64,000 bases of DNA, taken from the NCBI RefSeq assembly GCF_033843265.1, contig NZ_JAWXRD010000033.1, forward strand, positions 23,109 to 87,108. The letters run 5' to 3'. The notes below the pieces were generated by a model. That model was not told the origin of the DNA. It saw only the letters and a program-made list of their open reading frames with translations, and did not search any database. Below, one piece after another: positions 16,820 to 24,615 of this stretch (the first letter of the stretch is position 1; every line of letters begins with the position of its first letter). The translations under genes were made by a program, and so were the position numbers. The DNA comes from Scandinavium lactucae (GTDB lineage: Bacteria > Pseudomonadota > Gammaproteobacteria > Enterobacterales > Enterobacteriaceae).

Positions 16820-17757
16820 TCAGGGGCTTCTCCGTGATAAACGTCCGCGAGGATCTCGCGTGCGCCGTTATTGAGTAACTCTTCAGCCAGTGAAATGCCG
16901 AGTTTTTCGGCGTCTTCCGCAGGTCCACGACGCTCCCCGCGTACCAACTGGCTGCCGTCAGGCGCGCCAACCAGCGCGCGGAGCCAGATTTCGCCATTGC
17001 TCAATTCAGCATAGCTGCCAATCGGCACCTGACAGCCGCCTTCGAGGCGGGTATTCATCGCGCGTTCGGCGCAGACGCGAACGGCGGTGTCCGTATGATT
17101 CAGCGGTGCGAGCAGTGCGCGGGTGTGTTGGTCGTCAAGACGACATTCAATGCCCACGGCACCCTGACCCACGGCGGGCAGAGATTGCTCTGGCGACAGG
17201 GCCTGACGGATGCGGTTTTCCAGTCCGAGGCGTTTGAGCCCGGCGACCGCCAAAATAATCGCATCATAATCGCCGTTATCGAGCTTACTTAAACGCGTGC
17301 CGACGTTGCCGCGCAGCGAGCGAATCACCAGGTCCGGACGCTCGGCGGCCAGCTGACACTGGCGGCGTAAACTTGAGGTGCCAACCACGCTGCCGACGGG
17401 CAAGGCATCGAGGGATGCAAACCGATTTGAGACAAACGCATCGCGCGGATCGTCGCGTTCGCAGATGGTCGTCAGGCCAAGCCCTGGCGGAAATTCCACC
17501 GGGACATCTTTCATCGAATGCACGGCGATATCCGCCCGCCCTTCAAGCAGTGCCAGTTCCAGTTCTTTGACAAACAGCCCTTTACCGCCCACTTTTGCCA
17601 GCGGCGTATCGAGGATCACATCGCCACGTGTGACCATTGGCACCAGTTCAACCTGGAGCCCGGGATGGCTCGCGATCAGCCTGTCTTTCACATAATATGC
17701 CTGCCAGAGTGCGAGAGGACTTTGGCGTGTGGCAATTCTTAAAACTTTGTCTAACAT
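16816..17757 (-). CDS. hemC: Porphobilinogen deaminase (hydroxymethylbilane synthase)
   Basis: This 313-residue cytoplasmic enzyme polymerises four porphobilinogens into hydroxymethylbilane. The cysteine that carries the dipyrromethane cofactor is Cys242 in LEGGCQVPIG, and the catalytic aspartate is Asp84 in HSMKDVP. Arginine-rich binding segments (GTSSLRRQCQL and RSLRGNVGTRL) are also intact. It is the first gene of hemCDXY and diverges from cyaA across a 337 bp intergenic region. Confidence 0.97.
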   Translation of the reverse strand: MLDKVLRIATRQSPLALWQAYYVKDRLIASHPGLQVELVPMVTRGDVILDTPLAKVGGKGLFVKELELALLEGRADIAVHSMKDVPVEFPPGLGLTTICERDDPRDAFVSNRFASLDALPVGSVVGTSSLRRQCQLAAERPDLVIRSLRGNVGTRLSKLDNGDYDAIILAVAGLKRLGLENRIRQALSPEQSLPAVGQGAVGIECRLDDQHTRALLAPLNHTDTAVRVCAERAMNTRLEGGCQVPIGSYAELSNGEIWLRALVGAPDGSQLVRGERRGPAEDAEKLGISLAEELLNNGAREILADVYHGEAPE

Positions 17758-17917
17758 GCTTGTTACCGTCGTTATCGTCCGCCAGCCATCCTAACATTGT
17801 TGCTATAAGGATGTTAGTTTTCGAGTTTTTCTGAAAATGCGCAAAAGAGACCAACAGGGCGTGTTGAAGAATTTACAGCGGTTAATTGGTGCTAAACTTA
17901 TCTGTAGCGCATCTTTC

Positions 17918-17953
17918 TTTACGGTCAAACGGCAAGGTGTTAAATTGATCACG
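17918..17953 (+). promoter_or_regulatory. cyaA promoter with CRP operator
   Basis: A CRP half-site pair TGTTA-N6-TCACG (17938-17953) overlaps a -10 box TAAATT (17941-17946); a -35 box TTTACG lies 17 bp upstream (17918-17923). This is the arrangement of the E. coli cyaA P2 promoter, where cAMP-CRP bound over the -10 represses cyaA and closes a feedback loop on cAMP. The rest of the 17758-18094 interval holds a long cyaA leader on one side and presumably the hemC promoter on the other; I see no further gene in it. Confidence 0.75.
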
Positions 17954-18094
17954 TTTTAAACCGTTTGTTAGCCCGCACCACACACCATCCTGGCGACAGA
18001 CGGTAGCGGTTCTTGTTGAATTCTAAAAACCTTCGTATCCCGTGCAGTTCACCGCTTTAGCGATACGCCAGGTTTTAACATCAGGCGATATGTC

Positions 18095-20641
18095 TTGTAC
18101 CTCTATATTGAGACACTGAAACAGAGACTGGATGCCATAAATCAATTGCGCGTGGATCGCGCGCTTGCTGCCATGGGGCCCGCTTTCCAGCAGGTCTACA
18201 GTCTTCTGCCGACATTGCTGCATTATCATCATCCGCTGATGCCTGGTTACCTCGAGGGTAACGTCCCCAAAGGCATTTGCCTCTACACGCCTGATGAAAC
18301 CCAACGTCACTACCTTGATGAGCTTGAACTGCATCGCGGCATGCCGCCGCAGGACACCGCCAAAGGCGAACTGCCGATCACCGGCGTGTACTCAATGGGT
18401 AGCACCTCTTCTGTCGGTCAAAGTTGTTCTTCGGATCTCGATATCTGGGTCTGTCATCAGGCCTGGCTTGATAACGGCGAACGACAGCTGCTGCAACGAA
18501 AATGTAGCCTGCTGGAAAGCTGGGCCGCCTCACTCGGGGTGGAAGTCAGCTTCTTCCTGATCGACGAAAACCGCTTCCGCCATAACGAAAGCGGCAGCCT
18601 GGGCGGCGAAGACTGCGGTTCGACGCAGCATATTTTGCTGCTCGACGAATTTTATCGCACCGCCGTGCGCCTCGCGGGGAAACGTATTCTGTGGAATATG
18701 GTGCCGTGCGAAGAAGAAGAGCATTACGACGATTACGTCATGAAGCTCTACGCGCAGGGCGTGCTGACCCCGAACGAATGGATGGATCTCGGCGGATTGA
18801 GCACGCTCTCCGCAGAAGAATACTTCGGTGCCAGCCTGTGGCAGCTGTATAAAAGCATTGATTCGCCGTACAAAGCGGTGCTGAAAACGCTGCTGCTTGA
18901 AGCCTATTCCTGGGAATATCCGAACAGCCGCCTGCTGGCGAAAGACATTAAACAGCGCCTGCATGATGGCGAGATTGTGTCGTTCGGGCTTGACCCTTAC
19001 TGCATGATGCTCGAACGCGTCACCACCTATCTGCTGGCCATTGATGACACCACCCGTCTGGATCTGGTGCGTCGATGTTTCTACCTCAAAGTCTGCGAAA
19101 AACTGAGCCGCGAACGTGCGTGCGTCGGCTGGCGTCGTGAAGTGATCGGCCAGTTAGTGAAAGAGTGGGGCTGGAGCGAAGAGCGTCTGGCGATGCTGGA
19201 TAACCGCGCCAACTGGAAGATTGACGAAGTACGCGATGCGCACAATGAACTGCTCGACGCGATGATGCAGAGCTACCGCAATCTGATTCGTTTCGCGCGC
19301 CGGAACAACCTCAGCGTTTCCGCCAGCCCGCAGGACATTGGTGTCCTGACCCGAAAACTGTATGCCGCGTTTGAAGCCCTGCCGGGCAAAGTCACGCTGG
19401 TTAACCCGCAAATTTCGCCGGACCTTTCTGAGCCAAATCTGACCTTTATTCATGTGCCGCCGGGCCGTGCCAACCGTACAGGCTGGTATCTCTACAACCG
19501 CGCCCCGAACATGGAATCGATCGTCAGTCATCAACCGCTCGAATATAACCGTTATCTTAATAAGCTGGTGGCCTGGGCCTGGTTTAACGGCCTGCTAACC
19601 TCACGCACCCGCCTGTTTATTAAGGGCAACGGCATTGCCGACCTGGCAAAACTGCAGGAAATGGTCGCTGACGTCTCGCACCACTTCCCCCTGCGCCTGC
19701 CCGCACCGACGCCAAAAGCGTTGTACAGCCCCTGCGAAATTCGCCATCTGGCGATTATCGTCAACCTCGAATACGACCCGACGACGGCGTTCCGTAATCA
19801 GGTGGTGCATTTTGATTTCCGTAAGCTCGACGTTTTCAGCTTTGGCGAAGAGCAGAACTGCCTGGTAGGCAGCGTTGACCTGCTGTATCGCAACTCGTGG
19901 AATGAGGTACGAACTCTGCACTTTAACGGCGAGCAGGCGATGATCGAAGCGCTGAAAACCATTCTCGGTAAAATGCACCAGGATGCGGCTCCGCCAGACA
20001 GCGTCGACGTATTCTGCTACAGCCAGCATTTGCGTGGTCTTATCCGCACCCGCGTGCAGCAGCTGGTTTCAGAGTGTATTGAACTGCGTCTTTCCAGTAC
20101 GCGTCAGGAAACGGGGCGTTTCAAAGCGCTGCGTGTGGCGGGGCAAACCTGGGGACTGTTCTTCGAGCGGCTGAACGTTTCCGTACAGAAGCTGGAAAAC
20201 GCCATCGAGTTCTATGGCGCGATTTCGCATAACAAACTGCATGGTTTGTCGGTGAAAGTGGAAACCAACCATGTGCAGCTTCCGCCGGTGGTTGATGGTT
20301 TCGCCAGCGAAGGGATTATTCAGTTCTTCTTTGAAGACAGCAGCGAAGACAACGGCTTTAACATCTACATTCTGGATGAAAGCAACCGGGCAGAGGTGTA
20401 TCACCACTGCGAAGGCAGCAAAGAAGAACTGGTGCGCGATGTCAGCCGGTTCTACTCGTCATCGCACGATCGCTTCACCTATGGCTCAAGCTTCATCAAC
20501 TTCAACCTGCCGCAGTTCTACCAGATTGTGAAAGTCGACAATCGCGCTCAGGTTATCCCGTTCCGCACGCAGGCCATTGCGGCCGTCGCATCCGCTAATC
20601 AGGATGAAACGACCCCGCTACTGCAGCAGTACTTTTCTTAA
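18095..20641 (+). CDS. cyaA: Class I adenylate cyclase
   Basis: This 848-residue protein has exactly the E. coli length. It makes cAMP from ATP in the cytoplasm under control of the glucose PTS. The N-terminal catalytic half has the nucleotidyltransferase metal site in MGSTSSVGQSCSSDLDIW, with Asp114 and Asp116; the C-terminal half is the regulatory domain. The start is TTG (18095), as in E. coli, where the weak start codon limits synthesis. The conserved N-terminus MYLYIETLKQRLDAIN begins exactly there. Transcription is CRP-repressed. The stop overlaps the convergent cyaY stop by 4 bp. Confidence 0.98.
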   Translation: MYLYIETLKQRLDAINQLRVDRALAAMGPAFQQVYSLLPTLLHYHHPLMPGYLEGNVPKGICLYTPDETQRHYLDELELHRGMPPQDTAKGELPITGVYSMGSTSSVGQSCSSDLDIWVCHQAWLDNGERQLLQRKCSLLESWAASLGVEVSFFLIDENRFRHNESGSLGGEDCGSTQHILLLDEFYRTAVRLAGKRILWNMVPCEEEEHYDDYVMKLYAQGVLTPNEWMDLGGLSTLSAEEYFGASLWQLYKSIDSPYKAVLKTLLLEAYSWEYPNSRLLAKDIKQRLHDGEIVSFGLDPYCMMLERVTTYLLAIDDTTRLDLVRRCFYLKVCEKLSRERACVGWRREVIGQLVKEWGWSEERLAMLDNRANWKIDEVRDAHNELLDAMMQSYRNLIRFARRNNLSVSASPQDIGVLTRKLYAAFEALPGKVTLVNPQISPDLSEPNLTFIHVPPGRANRTGWYLYNRAPNMESIVSHQPLEYNRYLNKLVAWAWFNGLLTSRTRLFIKGNGIADLAKLQEMVADVSHHFPLRLPAPTPKALYSPCEIRHLAIIVNLEYDPTTAFRNQVVHFDFRKLDVFSFGEEQNCLVGSVDLLYRNSWNEVRTLHFNGEQAMIEALKTILGKMHQDAAPPDSVDVFCYSQHLRGLIRTRVQQLVSECIELRLSSTRQETGRFKALRVAGQTWGLFFERLNVSVQKLENAIEFYGAISHNKLHGLSVKVETNHVQLPPVVDGFASEGIIQFFFEDSSEDNGFNIYILDESNRAEVYHHCEGSKEELVRDVSRFYSSSHDRFTYGSSFINFNLPQFYQIVKVDNRAQVIPFRTQAIAAVASANQDETTPLLQQYFS

Positions 20642-20958
20642 CGGAAGCTAACCGCTTCGCCCGCCTGCTGTGTGGCGGCCTGTTCCAGTAAATCCCAGAA
20701 CGTTTCGCCGCTGCGATCGCAGACCCATTCCGTGCCTTTCAGGTCGAAATGATAGCCGCCTTGTTTGGTCGCCAGCCACACCTGGTGTAAAGGCTCCTGG
20801 CGGTTAATGATGATTTTGCTGCCGTTCTCGAAACTCAGCGTCAGTACGCCGCCGTTTATCTCGCAATCAATATCGCCGTCGCCATCCCAGTCATCAATGC
20901 TCTCTTCGATGGTCATCCACAACTGGTCTGCAAGGCGATGAAATTCACTGTCGTTCAT
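20638..20958 (-). CDS. cyaY: CyaY, bacterial frataxin
   Basis: This 106-residue frataxin-family protein binds iron and modulates the IscS-based Fe-S cluster assembly machine. The N-terminal helix is acidic (EESIDDWDGDGDIDCEI), giving the iron-binding ridge typical of the family; the beta-sheet surface has the conserved NRQEPLHQVWLATKQGGYHF segment. It lies convergent to cyaA, sharing 4 bp at the stop codons, as is typical in enterobacteria. Confidence 0.96.
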   Translation of the reverse strand: MNDSEFHRLADQLWMTIEESIDDWDGDGDIDCEINGGVLTLSFENGSKIIINRQEPLHQVWLATKQGGYHFDLKGTEWVCDRSGETFWDLLEQAATQQAGEAVSFR

Positions 20959-21096
20959 TGTTCTTTTCCATTATCAGGTGATGGGCGCAGTATAACGCGA
21001 AACAATTCCGGTTGCAGTCAGGCGCTAAACGCTTGCTTTTACGTCTTCTCCTGCGATGATAGAAAGCAGAAAGCATCAACCACAGGCACTATAAGA

Positions 21097-21300
21097 ATGA
21101 AGAACCTCTTTCGACCACTGGTCCTTTTGGCTGCGTTAATGACCCTGGCAGGTTGTGGCCTGAAGGGGCCGCTCTATTTCCCACCTGCAGATAAAACCGC
21201 TGCACCCCCGACGAAACCGGTCAATCCAGGTACTCAGAGTACCGAACCGACTCGTAACGATCGTGGCGATAACGGTGGCCCGACCCAGGTTAACTACTAA
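21097..21300 (+). CDS. lptM: LptM (YifL) lipoprotein
   Basis: This 67-residue lipoprotein has a signal peptide ending in lipobox LAGC (residues 17-20), followed by GLKGPLYFPP, the signature of the LptM/YifL family. In E. coli the mature lipoprotein assists oxidative maturation of the LPS translocon LptD. The remainder is a short Pro/Thr-rich disordered tail. It precedes dapF, separated by 36 bp. The ATG at 21097 fits the signal peptide; longer frames upstream lack one. Confidence 0.93.
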   Translation: MKNLFRPLVLLAALMTLAGCGLKGPLYFPPADKTAAPPTKPVNPGTQSTEPTRNDRGDNGGPTQVNY

Positions 21301-21336
21301 TACGACGTCGTTGTTTCTGCGTGGATGGAGTAAATG

Positions 21337-22161
21337 ATGCAGTTCTCTAAAATGCACGGCCTTGGCAACGATTTCATGGTCGTCGATGCGGTAACGCAGA
21401 ATGTGTTCTTTTCTCCCGAGCTGATCCGCCGCCTGGCCGACAGGCATCTTGGCGTAGGATTCGATCAGCTGCTGGTGGTTGAACCGCCGTACGATCCCGA
21501 TCTCGATTTTCACTACCGCATCTTTAACGCTGACGGCAGCGAAGTGTCGCAGTGTGGTAACGGCGCACGCTGCTTTGCGCGGTTTGTGCGCCTGAAAGGC
21601 CTGACCAATAAACGTGACATCCACGTCAGCACCGCCAACGGTCGTATGGTATTAACCGTAACGGACGACGACCTGGTGCGGGTGAACATGGGCGAGCCGA
21701 ATTTCGATCCGTCGCAGGTGCCGTTTCGCGCTAACAAAGCGGAAAAGACCTATATTATGCGTGCGGCCGAGCAGACAGTATTGTGTGGCGTCGTCTCGAT
21801 GGGCAACCCGCACTGCGTGGTACAAGTCGACAGTGTGGATACCGCCCCGGTGGAAACATTAGGCCCTGTTCTGGAAAACCATGAACGTTTTCCGGAGCGT
21901 GCCAATATCGGTTTTATGCAGGTGGTAAAGCACGACCACATCCGTTTACGCGTCTATGAACGCGGTGCGGGTGAAACCCAGGCCTGCGGCAGCGGCGCGT
22001 GTGCGGCGGTCGCCGTCGGCATTCAGCAAGGGTTGCTGGGCGAAGAGGTACGCGTGGAATTACCAGGCGGGCGTCTTGATATCGCCTGGAAAGGACCGGG
22101 TCAACCGTTGTTTATGACTGGCCCGGCGGCACATGTCTACGACGGATTTATTCATCTATGA
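21337..22161 (+). CDS. dapF: Diaminopimelate epimerase
   Basis: This 274-residue PLP-independent epimerase converts LL- to meso-diaminopimelate for lysine and peptidoglycan synthesis. The two catalytic cysteines are visible: Cys73 in SQCGNGARC and Cys217 in TQACGSGAC. Two adjacent ATGs occur (21334 and 21337); the second gives the E. coli length and has GGAG at 6 nt, so it is preferred. It heads dapF-yigA-xerC-yigB, in which each gene overlaps the next by 1-4 nt. Confidence 0.97.
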   Translation: MQFSKMHGLGNDFMVVDAVTQNVFFSPELIRRLADRHLGVGFDQLLVVEPPYDPDLDFHYRIFNADGSEVSQCGNGARCFARFVRLKGLTNKRDIHVSTANGRMVLTVTDDDLVRVNMGEPNFDPSQVPFRANKAEKTYIMRAAEQTVLCGVVSMGNPHCVVQVDSVDTAPVETLGPVLENHERFPERANIGFMQVVKHDHIRLRVYERGAGETQACGSGACAAVAVGIQQGLLGEEVRVELPGGRLDIAWKGPGQPLFMTGPAAHVYDGFIHL

Positions 22162-22865
22162 AATCAATCGGGGAAGAACAGCAGGCAGAACTGAGCGCGC
22201 TCGACGATCGCGCGGTGGTGGATTACCTGCTGCAACATCCTGAATTCTTTATTCGCAATGCCTCTGCGGTGGAAGGGATGCGTGTCCCGCATCCGGTTCG
22301 CGGCACGGTGTCGCTGGTCGAATGGCATATGGCGCGCGCCAGAAATCACATCAACGCGCTGGAAGAGAATATGACGCTGCTGGTGGAGCAAGCCTCGGCC
22401 AACGAAAGCCTGTTCTATCGTCTGCTGCATCTGCAAACGCGGCTGGCGGCGGCGGAAAGCCTCGATGATATGCTCAACCGTTTCCATCGCTGGGCGCGCG
22501 ATCTGGGGCTGGCAGGCGCTACTGTGCGTCTGTTTGCCGATCGCTGGCGCATTGGTGCGCCGTCTAAATTCACCCAATTGGCGCTGTCGCGGCAGGCGTT
22601 TGAATCGATCCGCATTCAGCGTCTGGGTCATGAACGGCATTTTCTGGGCTCGCTCAATGGGCCGGAACTGCTGGTGATGATGCCGGATGCCAAAGCGATT
22701 GGCTCGGTGGCGATGTCGATGCTGGGCAGCGATGGCGATCTCGGCGTAGTGCTGTTCAGTAGCCGCGATCCGCAGCACTATCAGGCCGGTCAGGGAACGC
22801 ACCTTTTGCAGGAAATTTCCCTGCTGCTGCCGGGCTTGCTGGAGCGTTGGGTCGAGCGCGTATGA
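22158..22865 (+). CDS. yigA: YigA, DUF484 family protein
   Basis: This 235-residue protein matches E. coli YigA in length. It has an N-terminal helical part, a coiled-coil segment (about residues 62-100, ARNHINALEENMTLLVEQ), and a GAF-like C-terminal half. Function is unknown; the gene nearly always sits between dapF and xerC in gammaproteobacteria. It overlaps dapF by 4 nt and xerC by 4 nt. Confidence 0.9.
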   Translation: MKSIGEEQQAELSALDDRAVVDYLLQHPEFFIRNASAVEGMRVPHPVRGTVSLVEWHMARARNHINALEENMTLLVEQASANESLFYRLLHLQTRLAAAESLDDMLNRFHRWARDLGLAGATVRLFADRWRIGAPSKFTQLALSRQAFESIRIQRLGHERHFLGSLNGPELLVMMPDAKAIGSVAMSMLGSDGDLGVVLFSSRDPQHYQAGQGTHLLQEISLLLPGLLERWVERV

Positions 22866-23764
22866 CTCCGTCGCCGCTATCCGCCTCTACCGAACGCTTC
22901 TTGCGCTATCTCGGCGTTGAACGCCAGCTCAGCCCGATTACCGTGCTCAACTATCAGCGTCAGCTGGAAGCCATCATGGTGTTAGCCGACGAAAGCGGCG
23001 TCAAAAGCTGGCAACAATGTGACGCTGCGGTGGTGCGTAATTTCGCGGTGCGTAGCCGCCGGAAAGGGCTCGGTCCGGCCAGCCTCGCGCTGAGACTGTC
23101 GGCGTTACGCAGCTTTTTCGACTGGATGGTGAGTCAGGGTGAACTTCTCGCCAATCCGGCGAAAGCCGTTTCGGCCCCGAAAGCCCCGCGTCATTTACCG
23201 AAAAACATCGACGTCGATGACGTCAACCGACTGCTGGATATCGACCTGAACGATCCGCTGGCGGTGCGCGACCGGGCGATGCTGGAAGTGATGTACGGCG
23301 CAGGCCTGCGTCTGTCAGAACTGGTCGGCCTCAATATCAAACATCTGGATTTAGAGTCCGGCGAAGTGTGGGTGATGGGTAAGGGCAGCAAAGAACGCCG
23401 TCTGCCGATCGGTCGCAACGCCGTGCAGTGGATTGAACACTGGCTGGATTTACGTGGGCTATTTGGCAGCGAGGAAGAAGCGCTGTTTCTGTCGAAGCTC
23501 GGCAAGCGTATCTCGGCCCGCAACGTGCAAAAGCGGTTCGCCGAATGGGGCATCAAGCAGGGGCTGAACAGCCATGTGAATCCGCACAAGCTGCGCCACT
23601 CGTTCGCCACTCACATGCTCGAATCGAGCGGTGATTTGCGCGGGGTGCAGGAACTGTTGGGCCACGCTAATCTCACCACCACTCAGATCTATACCCATCT
23701 TGATTTTCAACACCTTGCCTCGGTGTACGACAAGGCGCACCCACGCGCCAAACGGGGGAAATAA
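22862..23764 (+). CDS. xerC: Site-specific tyrosine recombinase XerC
   Basis: This 300-residue tyrosine recombinase acts with XerD at dif to resolve chromosome dimers at division. The N-terminal SAM-like domain (about 1-100) is followed by the catalytic domain with its conserved residues: Arg in YGAGLRLSELVGL (about 150), HKLRHSFATHM (His and Arg), the LGHANL histidine, and the tyrosine nucleophile in TTQIYTHLD. The ATG at 22862 overlaps the yigA stop. It is a chromosomal housekeeping recombinase here, not a mobile-element integrase. Confidence 0.97.
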   Translation: MTPSPLSASTERFLRYLGVERQLSPITVLNYQRQLEAIMVLADESGVKSWQQCDAAVVRNFAVRSRRKGLGPASLALRLSALRSFFDWMVSQGELLANPAKAVSAPKAPRHLPKNIDVDDVNRLLDIDLNDPLAVRDRAMLEVMYGAGLRLSELVGLNIKHLDLESGEVWVMGKGSKERRLPIGRNAVQWIEHWLDLRGLFGSEEEALFLSKLGKRISARNVQKRFAEWGIKQGLNSHVNPHKLRHSFATHMLESSGDLRGVQELLGHANLTTTQIYTHLDFQHLASVYDKAHPRAKRGK

Positions 23765-24480
23765 TGCGTTTTTACCGTCCACTGGGCCAGATAGCGGCCC
23801 TGACCTTCGACCTGGATGACACCCTTTACGACAACCGGCAGGTGATTCGCCGCACGGAAAAAGAGTCGCTGGCGTTTGTCCGCAATTACCATCCGGCGTT
23901 ACAGGCGCTGGAAAGCCGTGATTTTCAGCAGTTGCGCCAGTCGCTGCGCCAGGCCGATCCGGAAATTTATCACGATGTGACCGAATGGCGTCGGCGGGCG
24001 GTCGAGCAGGCGATGCTCAACGCCGGGCTATCGGCAAGAGAGGCCACCGTCGGTGCCAATGCGGCGATGGTGAATTTCGCCCAATGGCGCAGTGCGATTG
24101 AGGTGCCGCAGGAAACCCACGACACCCTCGCGCGTCTGGCAGAAAAATGGCCGCTGGTGGCGATAACCAACGGCAATGCCCAGCCGGAACTGTTTGGTCT
24201 GAACGACTATTTTAAGTTCGTGCTGCGCGCGGGCCCCGATGGGCGTTCAAAGCCGTTTAGCGACATGTACCATCTGGCAGCGGAACGCCTCGACGTGCCG
24301 CTGGAGCAGATCCTGCACGTCGGCGACGACCTGACGACCGACGTCGCAGGCGCTATCCGCTGCGGGATGCAGGCCTGCTGGATAAACCTGCTCGAGGGCG
24401 ATTTAATGCAAATTGCCGACAGCCGCCTGTTACCTCACATCGAAATTTCGCGGTTGGCATCGCTCACTACGCTGATATAA
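23764..24480 (+). CDS. yigB: YigB, HAD-family phosphatase
   Basis: This 238-residue HAD hydrolase carries motif I TFDLDDTLYD, motif II VAITNGNA, and motif III/IV GRSKPFSDMY and HVGDDLTTDVAGA. In E. coli it dephosphorylates FMN (a step in riboflavin metabolism) and other small phosphates. It overlaps the xerC stop by one base (TAATG). Its own stop overlaps the -10 box of the uvrD promoter. Confidence 0.94.
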   Translation: MRFYRPLGQIAALTFDLDDTLYDNRQVIRRTEKESLAFVRNYHPALQALESRDFQQLRQSLRQADPEIYHDVTEWRRRAVEQAMLNAGLSAREATVGANAAMVNFAQWRSAIEVPQETHDTLARLAEKWPLVAITNGNAQPELFGLNDYFKFVLRAGPDGRSKPFSDMYHLAAERLDVPLEQILHVGDDLTTDVAGAIRCGMQACWINLLEGDLMQIADSRLLPHIEISRLASLTTLI

Positions 24481-24507
24481 TCACCGTAACTCTGTATAAA
24501 ATTCCAG
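24454..24507 (+). promoter_or_regulatory. uvrD promoter with LexA (SOS) box
   Basis: A strong promoter, TTGGCA (24454-24459), 16 bp, TATAAT (24476-24481), overlaps the end of yigB. The SOS box CTGTATAAAATTCCAG (24492-24507) fits CTG-N10-CAG with an A/T-rich centre, placed at about +4 to +19, so LexA should block the start of transcription. This matches the known LexA control of uvrD in E. coli. Confidence 0.87.
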
Positions 24508-24513
24508 GGTTTT

Positions 24514-24579
24514 GGCGGGTGCGCGATGCTTATCCGCCCTACGATCGTGTAGGCCCGGCAAGCGAAGCGCCACCGGGCG
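24514..24579 (+). repeat. REP/BIME element in the uvrD leader
   Basis: The right half, GTAGGCCCGGCAAGCGAAGC followed by GCCACCGGGC (24549-24578), is a typical enterobacterial REP palindrome (CCCGG...CCGGG). The left part (GGCGGGT...ATCCGCC, 24514-24538) is a second, shorter inverted repeat, giving a two-unit BIME. It lies between the uvrD promoter and start codon, so it is transcribed in the 5' leader. Confidence 0.75.
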
Positions 24580-24615
24580 TTTCGACGTTTTCTCAATTTC
24601 TATCCGGCGGTGCCA

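Noticed and set aside
22862..23764. Tyrosine recombinase as evidence of a mobile element
   Set aside because: It is XerC in its standard dapF-yigA-xerC-yigB context, not an integrase; no att-type repeats flank it.
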